From Euryodendron excelsum (Eukaryota > Streptophyta > Magnoliopsida > Ericales > Pentaphylacaceae): a stretch of DNA of 64,000 nt. Below, one piece after another: positions 21,631-33,840 of this stretch. The translations under genes were made by a program, and so were the position numbers. The DNA lies in contig CM065381.1 of NCBI GenBank assembly GCA_033060915.1, forward strand, positions 36,673,836 through 36,737,835, in the 5' to 3' direction. The stretch's first letter is position 1; each line of letters begins with the position of its first letter. A model generated the notes under the pieces. The model was not told the DNA's origin. It saw only the letters and a list, made by a program, of their open reading frames with translations, and made no database searches.

Positions 21631-22454
21631 AGTAAGCACCCCATTTTTGACCGTTCGGCAGTCTACACTCCGTCCAGACTTGTTTTCAAGTCATTATGGA
21701 CATTTTCCAATCGAAACCAATCCTCTAGTCCAAATTCCGTCTTCCCATCGCTTCGCGGGCCTGTCAGGCCCGAATAGAGGCCAAATGACCAAAATGCCCT
21801 TAGGGGCATTGTCCATTCTTATTTCAATTCCAATCCCTCTCTCGAGACAGTTTATTCCTCGAGACGGTCCGAGTAGCAAAACTACTCACAAAACCGTCAG
21901 AGTGGCGGAAACACTCACAAAACCGTCAGAATGGCGGAAACACTCAAAACCCAGGCACGTCTCTTCGGAGACGGTAAGACCCCTTTCCAATCCCTCTCTC
22001 GAGACAGTTTATTCCTCGAGACGGTTCCAATCCAGGCACGTCTCTTCGGAGACGATAAGACCCCTTTCCAATCCCTCTCTCGAGACAGTTTATTCCTCGA
22101 GACGGTCCGAGTAGCAAAACTACTCATAAAACTGTTAGAGTAGCGGAAATACTCGCAGAACCGTTAGAGTAGCGGAAATACTCAATCGTTAGAGTAGCGG
22201 AAATACTCACAGAGCCGTTAGAGTAGCGGAAATACTCAACCGTTAGAGTAGCGGAAATACTCCCAAATCATCAATCCCGTCCGAGTAGCGGAAATACTCA
22301 CAAATTTTCGACCCCGTCCGAGTAGCGAAAATACTCACACCGTTAGAGTGGCGAAAACACTCAAAACCTAGGTCAACACCCTTGTCTGTTAGCTCACTTC
22401 AGTGGAAAAGGACCAGACTACCCTTAGGACCTTTTCCGAGACTTTTCAGTCAAG

Positions 22455-23110
22455 ATGACCATTTTGCCCCTAGGCATCCGAACGCCCCGGGAACCACACC
22501 GGCTCTGGGTATCAAACCGGTAACCCCCTGAGAATACTTTTTATAGTATTCTCAACCTTCCTTTACCTTTCCGGACCATTCCGAGTCAGTTCCGGCGAAC
22601 CCGGTACAAAATGACCGTTTTGCCCCTGGAGGGCCGGTCTCCTTCTTCGACCACACCGGCTTTGGGTATCAAACCGGTAATGACCCGAGAATGCTTTTTA
22701 TAGTGGTCTCAACCTCCCCTTACCTTTCCAGATCATTCCAAGTCAGTTCCGGCAAACCCGGTACAAAATGACCGTTTTGCCCCTAGTGGGCCGGTCTCCT
22801 TCTTCAACCACACCGGCTCTGGGTATCAAACCGGTAATGACCCGGGAACACTTTTTATAGTGTTCTCAACCTTCCTTTACCTTTCCGGACCATTCCGAGT
22901 CAGTTCCGGCAAACCCGGTGCAAAATGACCGTTTTGCCCCTAGTGGGCCGGTCTCCTTTTCCGACCACGCCGGCTCTGGGTATCAAACCGGCAACCTCTG
23001 GGAACATTCTAAATAATGTTTCCAGATCCAAATTCTTCTTCCGGGATAGTTTGAGTCTGTCCCGGTAGTTTTCCGATCCGATTGACCGTTTTGCCCCTAA
23101 AGGCTCGGTC
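22455..23110 (+). repeat. 157-bp tandem array in S1, five units
   Basis: TGACC landmarks recur at 156-157-bp spacing. This is one unit more than in the LTRs of B and C. Hairpin arms GAGAATACT / AGTATTCTC are seen in the first unit near 22525-22552. Confidence 0.85.
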
Positions 23111-23350
23111 AACCTTTCCGACACATCCAATCCTCACTTTTCAAGTCAAATACCTCCAGGACACTATTTTAAGTGTTCCTGCTCCTTTTCGGCCTTCCGG
23201 GTCACTCCCGGCTCCTTCAAATCATTCCCGGACTTTCCGAAGTCACTCCTAGTGAAGCTAGGCTAAAATTTACATGGTAGTCACTAGTACAGGCGCCCAA
23301 ATCTGGTCAAAGATACGTTACTTGCCGACCTTAATTGTTTCCTAAATGGC

Positions 23351-23472
23351 TGGCGCCACTAGTAGTGGCGCCAAGCCAAAAAATGGCCTGGCGCCACTAC
23401 TAGTGGCGCCAGTATAAATTTTGCCCTGGCGCCACTGCAACAGGCGCCAGGCTTGTCCAGCTTCTATATATA
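23351..23472 (+). promoter_or_regulatory. GGCGCC inverted repeats and TATA-like box of S1
   Basis: All three inverted repeats are intact, including the first with a 10-bp arm on each side. They are followed by TATATATAC at 23464-23472. Confidence 0.6.
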
Positions 23473-24359
23473 CAGAGCCTCATTTAACGTGAAAGGGGTC
23501 TGCAAACTTAACCTAGAAATCACACAATTCGATACACAGAGCTCGAGCACCTCTAAAAACCCTAGCCTCCCTAGGTTTTCCAAACCTTAGCCACTATACA
23601 CAAACCCTAGCCTCCTATACACTCATACACACCCCTATACACTCATACACTAGCCTTCAACCACTCTCTCAAGACTTGAAGAGCAGCCATCCAAAGCTTG
23701 AAGACAATCCTTGAAGACTGAGGGTGAAGATCAAGACCAAAGACCGAAGACCGAAGACTGCACGGCGCGCAAAATAAACAAGAAACAAGGTAGGCTCCCT
23801 ATTGAATTTTCTGCACTTTCCCCCTCTCTCTTCTCTCTCCAACCCACTTGGGTTTTCTCTATTTTAATCCCCCATCTCTTTCCCCCCCTTTCTTTGCATG
23901 CTTGAAACAAGGGGATTCCCGGTCCATGTGTAGGATTGGACTATGGGAGAGTCACCGTGTCGGGGGCTTTCTTCTAGTCTAACCAAAGACCACGTGGGTC
24001 CGACCCCCTTGATTATGTGGTGAAACCTTAATCTTGTATGTTCACGACCCCAAATTGCATTGTGCATATCATAGTCTTGCATCTTCCGAAAATTCGTTTT
24101 TAAAAAGTTGTTTTCAAAAAATCGTTTTCAAACTTGTTTTTAAAATTGCATCAAAATCTCTTTTTCAAAAACTTGTTTTCAAAACCACAATTCTAGGGTG
24201 ATTCTAGCCTTTCCATGGCTAGGGTTGCTTTAGAAAAGTGTTATATTAAAAGTGGCCTTTTGGCCTATATTTTCAAACTTTGTTTTCAAAACCACTTTCT
24301 TAAAGTGGTTCTAGCCCTCTTATGGCTAGAATCGCTTTAGGAAAGTGAGATGTTTTTGT

Positions 24360-26200
24360 ACTTTCCAAAAACTCTCTCTCTCTCTCTCCAAGAATTTCCT
24401 CCTAAAAATCCCTTCTTCAACATACTTTCCTAAAACTCTCCTCTCCAAAATGGTTTTCTAAAAACTCTTTCCAAAATCTATTTTTCAAAATCTCTCTTTT
24501 TCAACTCCTTTCCAAAATCCTCTCCCCAAAATCCACTTTCTAAAAACTCTCTCCAAAAATCTTTCCAAAAACTCTCTTTCCAAAATCTTCCTTCTAGAAA
24601 CTCCCCTCTAGGATTCTTCCTTCCAAAATCTACGTTTCCAAAAACACACTTTCCAAAACTCCTTCTCTTTAAAATCTTTTTCAAAAACTCTCTTTTCAAA
24701 TTCACTTTCCAAAAACTCCTCCCTAGGATTTCCTTCTAAAAACTCGTTTCCAAAAGCGTATTTTTCAAAAATCTCTTTCCTTAGAGCCCAAATCGAGCCT
24801 TAGAGCTAACCATTAGGAAACCCTAATTTTCTTTCCAAAAACATGATTTTCAAACTTTGCCCCAAACCTAGGTTTCCAAAACCTCTAGTTTTCACATCCA
24901 AATTATTCATGTTTCCAAAACCTCTTTTCTACGTCAAAACTATAATTTTCCAAACCTAGGGTTTCTAGAATCCCCCTTTCCAAATCCTAGCCAAATCCTA
25001 CCTTCCCTTTAGGAAACCAAATCAAATCTCCCCGCTTAGGAAACTAGATCCAATCCTCTGTTTTTGGAAACAAATCCCAAACCTTTCTTAATCCAAACCT
25101 TTCCTAATTCAATTCCTTCCTAAACCATAAGTCTCCTAAACCTAAACTTTAAACATTTCCTTAAATTTCAAAATCCAACTCTTTCCTAATTCAAATCCTT
25201 CCTAAACTTCTAATTTCCTAAACCTTAAGTTTCCAAAAACTTGAACATAAAAATCTTTCCTAAATTTTAAAACTCAACTTTCAAATCTTTCCTAATTCAA
25301 CCCTTTCCTAATTCAACCCCTTTTCCAAACCTTAACTCTCTAAATTCAAGCTTTTAAACCTTTCCTAAATTCAAACCTTTCTTAATTTTCAAGATTTTCT
25401 AAAACTCTAAAATTTTCTAAAATCTTAAATCTTTCTAAACTCTAAAACTTTCTAAATCCTAAACTTTCCAAATTTCAAATCTTTCTAAAATTTTAAGCTT
25501 CCTAAATTCAAAACTTTCTTAAGTTGAATTTTTCTAAACCTAAAACTTTCTAAATTCTAAACTCTCTTAAACTTCAAATCTTTCCAAATCTAAGACTTTT
25601 CTAAACTCAAAACTTTCTTAATTTAAGACTTTCTTAAGTTGAAACTTTCTTAATTCAAACACTTCCTAAGTTGAAAACTTTCCTTTTTCGAACCTTTCCT
25701 AAAATGAAATTTTCTTATTTTCAAAACTTCCTTGTTTTCAAAGCTTTCCAAATTCAAAACTTCCTTTTTTCAAAACATTTCTAAATTCAAAACTTTCCGA
25801 TTTTCAAAACTTTCCCAATTTGAAAACTTTCCTAATTCGAAAACCTTTCCTTTTTCGAAAACTTTCTAAACTCGAAACTTTCCAATTTCAAAACTTTCCT
25901 AAACCTAAAACTTTCCTAATTTCCAAACTTTCCAAAAATGAAACTTTTCTAATTCGAAACTTTCCTAAATCGAACATTTCCTAATTCAAACATTTCCTAA
26001 ATCCAACCTTTCCTGATCTCCTAAACCTTCCAAGTCGAGTCAAGCTTTTCCTAAGTCTAGGTTTCCTAAACCTTCATCTTTCTCTTTTTCAAAACGAGTC
26101 CAAATCTATCTTTTCAAATCAAAGTCCAATTTTCTCAATTTCAATTTCCAATCTCCTCTTCCAATTCCAAATCGAATTCAATTTCCAATTCAATCTCCTT
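24360..26200 (+). repeat. G-poor tract of S1
   Basis: Low-G sense strand with CTTTCCTAA-type units. A CT microsatellite lies at about 24372-24390. No coding content. Confidence 0.75.
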
Positions 26201-28170
26201 CTTCAAATCCACTCTTCTATTTTCAATCGGACTCTTGTCCGAACTACGACTGACCTGATTCCCCCAAAGGGATACGTAGGCAATCTTCATAGGTGCGGTC
26301 ACAACACTTTTCAAATTTTCAATTCCACCCTCATGGGTGCGGTTTCCAAAATCTTTCCAAATTTCATATTCCAATCAATTTTCAAATTCCAATTTCAAAA
26401 TTTCTATTTTCAAACTTCTATTTTCAATTTTCAAACTTTCCAATTTCAATTCTATTTCCTCAAATCTATTTTCAAATCAAATCAATTTCTTTTCAAATCA
26501 ATTTCTATTTTCCAATTCTCTCATCTTGCACTTGCATATCATGCATCATGCTAAATTAGTTTTCAAACTTTATTTTTCTAAAGTGAATAGGATTGAACTA
26601 TAGTTAGTTAAAGACTCTCATAGGTAAATCTAGGGTAGATTGACATGTAGGTACCAAAAGGGCGGGGTAGGGTGATGGCTTAGTGCGTCTTCCCTACACG
26701 TAACCAACCTCCGAACCTAGGATCACTGATTTCAAAGACCAAAAGGAGTTATTTTTCAAAAAGGGGCTAAATATTTTCCAAAGGTTGCCAAACAACCTAT
26801 TTTTCGTAAAAACCCTCTCTTGAGGTGGTATTTTTCAAAATCGTTTTTCAAAACCCTAAGTGTAGTCTTCGAATTATGCTTAGTTTTTAGGTGACCTAAC
26901 TCACCTTAATCAAGTTAGGTGGCGACTCCGAATCTTTTTAAAAAGCCCTTTATTCAAACCAATTTTTCAATTCAAACCTAGTCGCACTCATTCTTTTAGG
27001 AGGGTGAGTTCTAACAAGAGAGTACAGCATTTTTCCTGCTTGGGTGAGTATTCCTCGAGTGCTAAAAATCTGGGCGCGACAGGCACGTCTCTTCGGAGAC
27101 GATAAGTCCCCTTTTCAAATCCCTCTCTCGAGACAGTTTATTCCTCGAGACGGTCCGAGTAGCGAAACTACTCACCAAACCGTTAGAGTAGCGAAAATAC
27201 TCACCACACCGTTAGAGTAGTGAAAATACTCACAAACCCGTTAGAGTAGCGGAAATACTCAACCCCGTCCGAATAGCGGAAATACTCAACCCTGTCCGAG
27301 TAGCGAAAATACTCACACCGTTAGAGTGGCGGAAGCACTCAAAACCTAGGTCAACATCAGTGGCGGTTAGCCCACTTTGGTGGGAAAGGACCAAACTACC
27401 CTTAGGACCTTTTTCGAGACTTTCCGGTCAAGATGACCATTTTGCCCCTAGGCATTCGAACGCCCCGGGAACCACGCCGGCTCTGGGTATCAAACCGGTA
27501 ATGTCTCGAGAATACCTTTTATAGTGTTCTCAACCTTCCTTTGCCTTTCCGGACCATTCCGAGTCCGTTCCGGCGAACCCGGTATAAAATGACCGTTTTG
27601 CCCCTGGAGGGCCGGTCTCCTTCTTCGACCACACCGGCTTTGGGTATCAAACCGGTAATGACCCGAGAATACTTTTTATAGTGTTCTCAACCTCCCCTTA
27701 CCTTTCTGGATCATTCCGAGTCAGTTCCGGCAAACCCGGTACAAAATGACCGTTTTGCCCCTAGTGGGCCGGTCTCCTTTTCCGACCACGTCGGCTCTGG
27801 GAATCAAACCGGAAACCTCTGGGAATATTCTAAATAATGTTTCCAGATCCCAAGCCTTGTTCCAGAATAGTCCGAGTCTCTCCCGGCAGTTTTTTGGTCC
27901 GGTTGACCGTTTTGTCCCTAAAGGCTCGGTCAACCTTTCCGACACATTTTGTCCACACTTTTCAAGTTAAATACCTGCAGGACACTATTTCAAGTGTTCC
28001 TGCTCCTTTCCGGCCTTCCGGGTCACTCCCGGCTCTTTCAAATCACTCCCGGACTTTCCGGAGTCACTCCTAGTGAAGCCAGGCTAAAGTTTACATGGTA
28101 GTCACTAGTACAGGCGCCCAAATCTAGTCAACGATACGTTGCTTGCCGACCTTAATTGTTTCCTAAATGG

Positions 28171-28293
28171 CTGGCGCCACTACTAGTGGCACCAAGCCAA
28201 AAAATGGCCTGGCGCCACTCCTAGTGGCGCCAGTGTATAACTTGGCCTGGCGCCACTGCAACAGGCACTAGGTTTGTCTTTCCTCTATAAATA
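28171..28293 (+). promoter_or_regulatory. GGCGCC inverted repeats and TATA box of the C 5' LTR
   Basis: Three inverted repeats, the last decayed (GGCACTAGG), followed by CTATAAATA. Confidence 0.6.
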
Positions 28294-28375
28294 CAGAGCC
28301 TCGTTCAACGTGAAAAGGGTCTGAAACTTAACCTAGAAATCACACAATTCGATATACAGAGCTCGAGCACCTCCA

Positions 28376-28450
28376 AAAACCCTAGTTTCCTTAGGTTCTC
28401 CAAACCCTAGCCACCCTACACTAAACCCTAGCCACTATACACAAACCCTA
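28376..28450 (+). promoter_or_regulatory. Cluster of four telo-boxes, C 5' LTR
   Basis: Four AAACCCTA(G) motifs in about 75 bp, roughly 85-160 bp after the TATA box. B has two at this place. Confidence 0.6.
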
Positions 28451-31400
28451 GCCTCCTATACACTCATACACTCCCCATACACTCATACACTAGCATTCAA
28501 CCATCCTTCGAAGACTTGAAGAGCTGCCATCCAAAGCATGAAGACAACTCTTGAAGGCTGAAGGTGAAGATCAAGACAAAGACAGAAGACCGAAGACAGC
28601 GCGGCGCGCAAAATAAAGAAGACATACGGTAGGTTTTCTCTTTAATTTTCTGCACTTCCCCCCTCTCTCTTCTCTCTCCAACCCACTTGGATTTTCTCTA
28701 TTTTAATCCCCCATCTCTTTCCCCCCCTTTCTTTGCATGCTTGAAACAAGGGGACTACCGGTCCATGTGTAGGATTAGACTGTTGGAGAGTCACCGTGTC
28801 GGGGGCTTTCTTCTAGTCTAACCAGAGACCACGTGGGTCCGGCCCCCTTGATTATGTGGTGAAGCCTTAACCTTGTATGTTCACGACCCCAAATTGCATC
28901 GTGCATATCATAATCTTGCATCTTCCAAAACCGTTTTCAAGGTCGTTTTTCAAAACGTTTTCAAACTTGTTTTCAAAATTGCATCAAAATCTCTTTTTTT
29001 CAAAAACTTGTTTTCAAAACCACAATTCTAGTGTGATTCTAGCCTTTCCATGGCTAGGGTTGCTTTAGGAAAGTGTTACATTAAAAGTGACCTTTTCGGT
29101 CCATATCTTCAAATCTTGCTGTTTTCAAAACCGCTTTTGTAAAGTGGTTCTAGCTCTCTTATGGTTAGAATTGCTCTAGGAAAGTGAGATGTTTTTACAC
29201 CTTCTAAAAACTCTCTTTTCAAAAAGTCTTTCTTCCTAAAAATCTCTTTTCAACATACTTTCCTAAAACTCTCCTCTCCAAAATGGTTTTCAAAAACTCC
29301 CTTCCAAAATCTATTTTTCAAAACTCCCTTTTTCCACTCCTTTCCCAAAATCTTTTCCTCGAAATTCACCCTCTAAAAAAAAAAAAAACACTCCCTAGAT
29401 TCACCTTCCTAAAAACTCTCTCCAAAAATCTTTCTAAAAACTCTCTTCCCAAAAATTTTCTTCTAGAAATTCCCCTCTAGGATTTTCCTTCCAAAAACTC
29501 CCTCTTCAAACACACTTTCCAAAAACTCCTCCCTAGGATTTTCCTTCTAGAAAACCTTCGTTTCCAAAAACGCACTTTTTAAAAAAATCTCTTTTCCTTA
29601 GAGCCCAAATCGAGCCTTAGAGCCCACAATTAGGAAACCCTAATTTTCTTTCCAAAAACATGGTTTTCAAACTTTGTCCAAACCTAGATTCCCAAAATCT
29701 CTTGTTTTTACATCAAAACTATACATATTTTCAAAACCTATTTTCTACGTCCAAACTATAGTTTTCCAAATCTAGGGTTTCTAGAATCTCCTTTTCCAAA
29801 TCCTTGCCAAATCCTATATTCCCTTTAGGAAACCGAATCAAATCTCCCCGTTTAGGAAACTAGATCCCGTCCTCCGTTTTTGGAAACAAAATCTAACCTT
29901 TCTCTTTTAGAAACCAAATCCAATCCCTTCCTAATCCAAACCTGTCTTAATTCAATTCCTTCCTAAACCATAAGTTTCGTAAATTTAAATTTTAAATCTT
30001 TCCTTAAATTTTAAAATCCAACTCTTTCCTAATTCAAATCCTTCCTAAACTTCCACTTTCCTAAACCCTAAGTTTCCAAAAACTTGAACATAAAAATCTT
30101 TCCTAATTCAACCCCTTTTCCAAATCTTAACTTTCCAAATTCAAGCCTTTAAACCTTTCCTAAATTCAAACCTTTCTTAATTTCAAGATTTTCTAAAACT
30201 CTAAAACTTTCTAAAATCTTAAATCTTTCTAAACTCTAAAACTTTCTAAATCCTAAACTTTCAAAATTTAAAATCTTTTTAAGTCCAAAGCTTCCTAAAT
30301 TCAAAACTTTCTTAAGTTAAATATTTCTAAACCCAAATCTTTCTAAATCCTAAACTTTCCAAAACTTCAACATCTTTTCAAATCTAAAACTTTCCTAAAT
30401 TCAAAACTTTCTTAATTCAAACATTTCCTAAACTGAAAACTTTCCTTTTTCAAACCTTTCCTAAAATGAAATTTTCTTGTTTTCAAAACTTTCCAAATTC
30501 AAAACTTTCCAATTTTCAAAATTTTCTAATTTCAAAACCTTTCCTAAAACAACACTTTCCTAAGTTGAAACTTTCTTAAACCTAAAACTTTCCTAAAGTG
30601 AAAACTCTCCTAAACCTAAAACTTTCCTAAATTCCAAACTTTCCCAATTTCAAAACTTTCCTAAGTTGAAACTTTTCCAATTTTGAAACTTTCCAAAAAT
30701 GAAACTTTCCTAATTCAAAACTTTCCAAAAATGAAATTTTCCTAATTCAAAACTTTCTTAAACTTGAAACTTTCCTAATCCAAATCTTTCCTAAATTCCA
30801 AGTTTCGAAATCTTTCCAAATCTTTCAAATTCAACATTCCAATCCAATCTTTCTTAATCTCAAGTCTTTCCTAGGTCTCCTACCTTTTTCCTAAGTCTAG
30901 GTTTCCTAAATCTCCATCTTTCCAAAACCAAGTCTTTCCAAAATCAATCTTTCCAAAGCAAGTCCAATCCCCTCAATTCCAATTTCAAATCTCCTTTTCT
31001 AATTTCAAGTTCCTTCTTCAATCCAATCAATCTATTTTCAATCGGACTCCGGTCCGAACTACGACTGACCTGATTCCCCCAAAGGGATACGTAGGCAACC
31101 TTCATAGGTGCGGTCACAATATTTTTCAAACTTTCAATTCCACCCTCATGGGTGCGGTTTTCAAAATCTTTTCAAATTTAAAATTCCAATTTCAAAATTT
31201 CTATTTTCAAATTCCTATTTCCAAGTTTTCAAAGTTTCCAATTTCAATTCCATCTTTTTCATATCTATTTTCAAATCAATTTCTATTTTCCAATTCTTTC
31301 ATCTTGCACTTGCATATCATGCATCATGCTAAATTAGTTTTCAAACATTGTTTTTCAAAGTGAATAGGGTTGAACCATTAGTTAGTTAAAGACTCCCATA

Positions 31401-31865
31401 GGTGAATTTAGGGTAGATTGACATGTAGGTACCGAAAGGGCGGGGTAGGGTGATAGCTTAGTGCATCTTCCCTACACGTAACCAACCTCCGAACCTAGGA
31501 TCACTGATTTCAAAGACCAAAAGCAGTTATTTTTCTAAAAAAGGGCTAAATGTTTTCCAAAGGTTGACAAACAACCTGTTTTCCAAAAAAAAAAACCCTC
31601 TCTTGAGGAGATCTTTTCAAAATCGTTTTTCAAAAACCCTAAGTGTAGTCTTCGGATTATGCTTAGTTTTTAGGTGACCTAACTCACCTTAATCAAGTTA
31701 GGTGGCGACTCCGAATCTTTTTCAAAAGCCCTTTATTCAAACCTGTTTTCAATTCAAACCTAGTCGCAGTCATTCTTCTAGGAGGGTGAGTTCTAACGAG
31801 AGAGTACAGTATTTTTCCCGCTTGGGTGAGTATTCCTCGAGTGCAAAAAATCTGGGCGCGACAGC

Positions 31866-31883
31866 TGGCGACTCCGCTAGGGA
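31866..31883 (+). other. Primer binding site of element C
   Basis: TGGCGACTCCGCTAGGGA, two bases after the LTR end. Two differences from the site in B. Confidence 0.7.
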
Positions 31884-33840
31884 GACTTAGAGGGTTAGGC
31901 CGTTAGTCATGTCTCTTTACCCTTTACCTATGTAGAGTCTTCAATTAACTTGGTTCAATCCTATTCACTTTAAATTTTCAAAACCAATTTTTCAAATTTA
32001 TTTTCAAAAAAAAAAAAAAAAAGCATGCATTTATTCATATTATCTTGTATTATGTTTGTCATTCACATACTAACACTTGCATCTTTGTTTTGTAGGTACA
32101 CATTTTGTTTAAATTTTATTAATTGCTTTGCATGAATGTGATGTACAAGATGAATGAGAGTTGTTGGGCTCTTTCCTCCACTTTTAAAAATCACACACAC
32201 ACTGCATGTGCACTTGCATTCTGCATACTTGCATACCCTGATATGTCCTTTCTAGTTAGAAAGGGGGAACGGTATATTGGTTGTGGGCAAGATGCTGTGT
32301 CAGTTTCTTCGCCTACGGCCTCTTGATGGTTCCCCCGCTCGGATCACCAACCGATCATGGCACCACCTCGGGGAGTGGGCCTAGGTTTGAAGATCCGGGG
32401 ACCGAGCCTTTTTAGAACGCATTAGTCAACCCTCAACCTCATACTCATATAGACACCATGCATAGCCGAACCTCTGCCGGATTTAGGACACGAGCACCGT
32501 TTTCAAAATCACGGAGGAAAGGACGACTGCTCTTACTTTCATTTATACCTACTGTTATACTGACTGTATTTATACTGTTATAATGCCTGCCTAACTGTTC
32601 ATGTATGCATGTTTACTTTAATTGTACCTTCTCTCTTTATACTTTTTGCATATTCATGTTCATGCATTCAATATCCCATATCCAGACAAGAGTTCTAAGT
32701 AACTCAAGTCACTGCATTCTCATGCATATGATCAACCCGTTGAGAGTGACACCAACGTTACTCTCCCTTGCATTAAACCTACCCAAACCCTAAGGGTTCC
32801 CACGTAACCCTAAGGACTCATTGCATGCATCTCGATTCATTCCATAAGAGGGGCCCCAATCCCTCTATGCTCACGGAGATAGGGTTGCCAAGAAGACAAG
32901 GGGCAATCAATCATCAAGGTCTCTCAGCGACTTCCTCGACATCAAATCCAAGGAAGGCGAATCCGAAGACTCAAGAGTAGTTTAGGGTTTCCCTTTGTAA
33001 AAGTAGATAGGTGGAAGTCCAAAGGAAAATGTTCCCCCTCCCCCTATTAAAATGTATTTCAATGTAAAGTTCAATGTACTTCTTTATTTTTGTGAATGAA
33101 TGGATAAATGATTGTTTGAATGGATGAAGGTTCCCACTCAATAGTAAGGTACCTGCATACAGGGGCAAACCCCCTATCTCCAAAAGTGAGCCAATACATC
33201 ATGTTTAGTCTCCCTCTTAAGCAGGGGTACCCCTAGGACATGCATTGCATAAAACTTTTTCAGATCAAGGCACTAACTTCTCTTTTGTTTTTGTCTTCTA
33301 TCCTCCCCCTCCTCATTTCCAAGTACCAAGAGAACCGAAGACAGAAGCAAGACAAGAAGGGGGGTTTTTCTAAACCATTCATTTATTGTTATCATACTGC
33401 TCACATGTTCACTTTTAATATGCTCATACACCCATATCCATTCCAAGACAAGAGTTCCAAGAAACTCAAGTCATTTCATTTTCATGCATTTAATCAACCA
33501 TAGAGAGAAAGGAGCAATCCAATCTCATGTTAATCAAACCTACCAAAACTCCTAAGGGTTCTTAAACCCTAAGGATTCATGGCATGCATAGAACCATATC
33601 TCGAGAGAGGCCCAAATCTCTCTCAGTCCATGGAGGTGGGATTACCCAAATAAAGAAACATCAAGTAGCCCACGCCAAAGAGGTATTGTATTGCATAATA
33701 GGGGCAAAACCCCACCTCCCAAATGGACTTGTCATCATGCCTAGATTCCCTCAAAGAAGGGACCTCCATAGGATATGCATCGCATAGAACTTCCAACTTC
33801 ACATACTGACTGCATTATGTTTTTCTTTTTCTTTTTGTAG
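31884..33840 (+). other. Leader of element C with a diverged internal duplication
   Basis: The first part (to about 33250) aligns with the leader of B. A second, diverged copy of its later section follows at about 33380-33800: ACAAGAGTTCCAAG, CTAAGGGTTC, ATGCATTGCATA-type landmarks recur in the same order. It ends in an acceptor-like pyrimidine run and TTTTTGTAG at 33840. No gene recognised. Confidence 0.6.

Larger units (their letters stand above)
21631..27081 (+). mobile_element. S1: solo LTR of the Ogre-like family
   Basis: A complete 5451-bp LTR, AGTAAGCACC (first base changed from T) to GCGCGACA, flanked by GGCAC with no internal region. It has its own U3 repeats (21830-22370), five 157-bp units (22455, 22612, 22769, 22926, 23083), GGCGCC inverted repeats (23351-23455), TATA-like TATATATAC (23464-23472), telo-boxes and a G-poor tract. 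Solo LTRs arise by recombination between the two LTRs of one element. It inserted after C, since it lies inside the LTR of C. Confidence 0.9.
27082..31863 (+). repeat. 5' LTR of element C, remainder
   Basis: Resumes with the GGCAC duplication and the UUCG hairpin, then the remaining U3 repeats (to 27345), four 157-bp units (27434, 27590, 27747, 27904), GGCGCC repeats (28171-28268), the TATA box CTATAAATA (28285-28293), four telo-boxes (28376-28450), a G-poor tract (about 29200-31030) and the conserved end GCGCGACA. Confidence 0.92.

Noticed and set aside
24370..24392. CT microsatellite as a possible regulatory GAGA element
   Set aside because: Present in one LTR only and embedded in C/T-rich sequence. 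No support.
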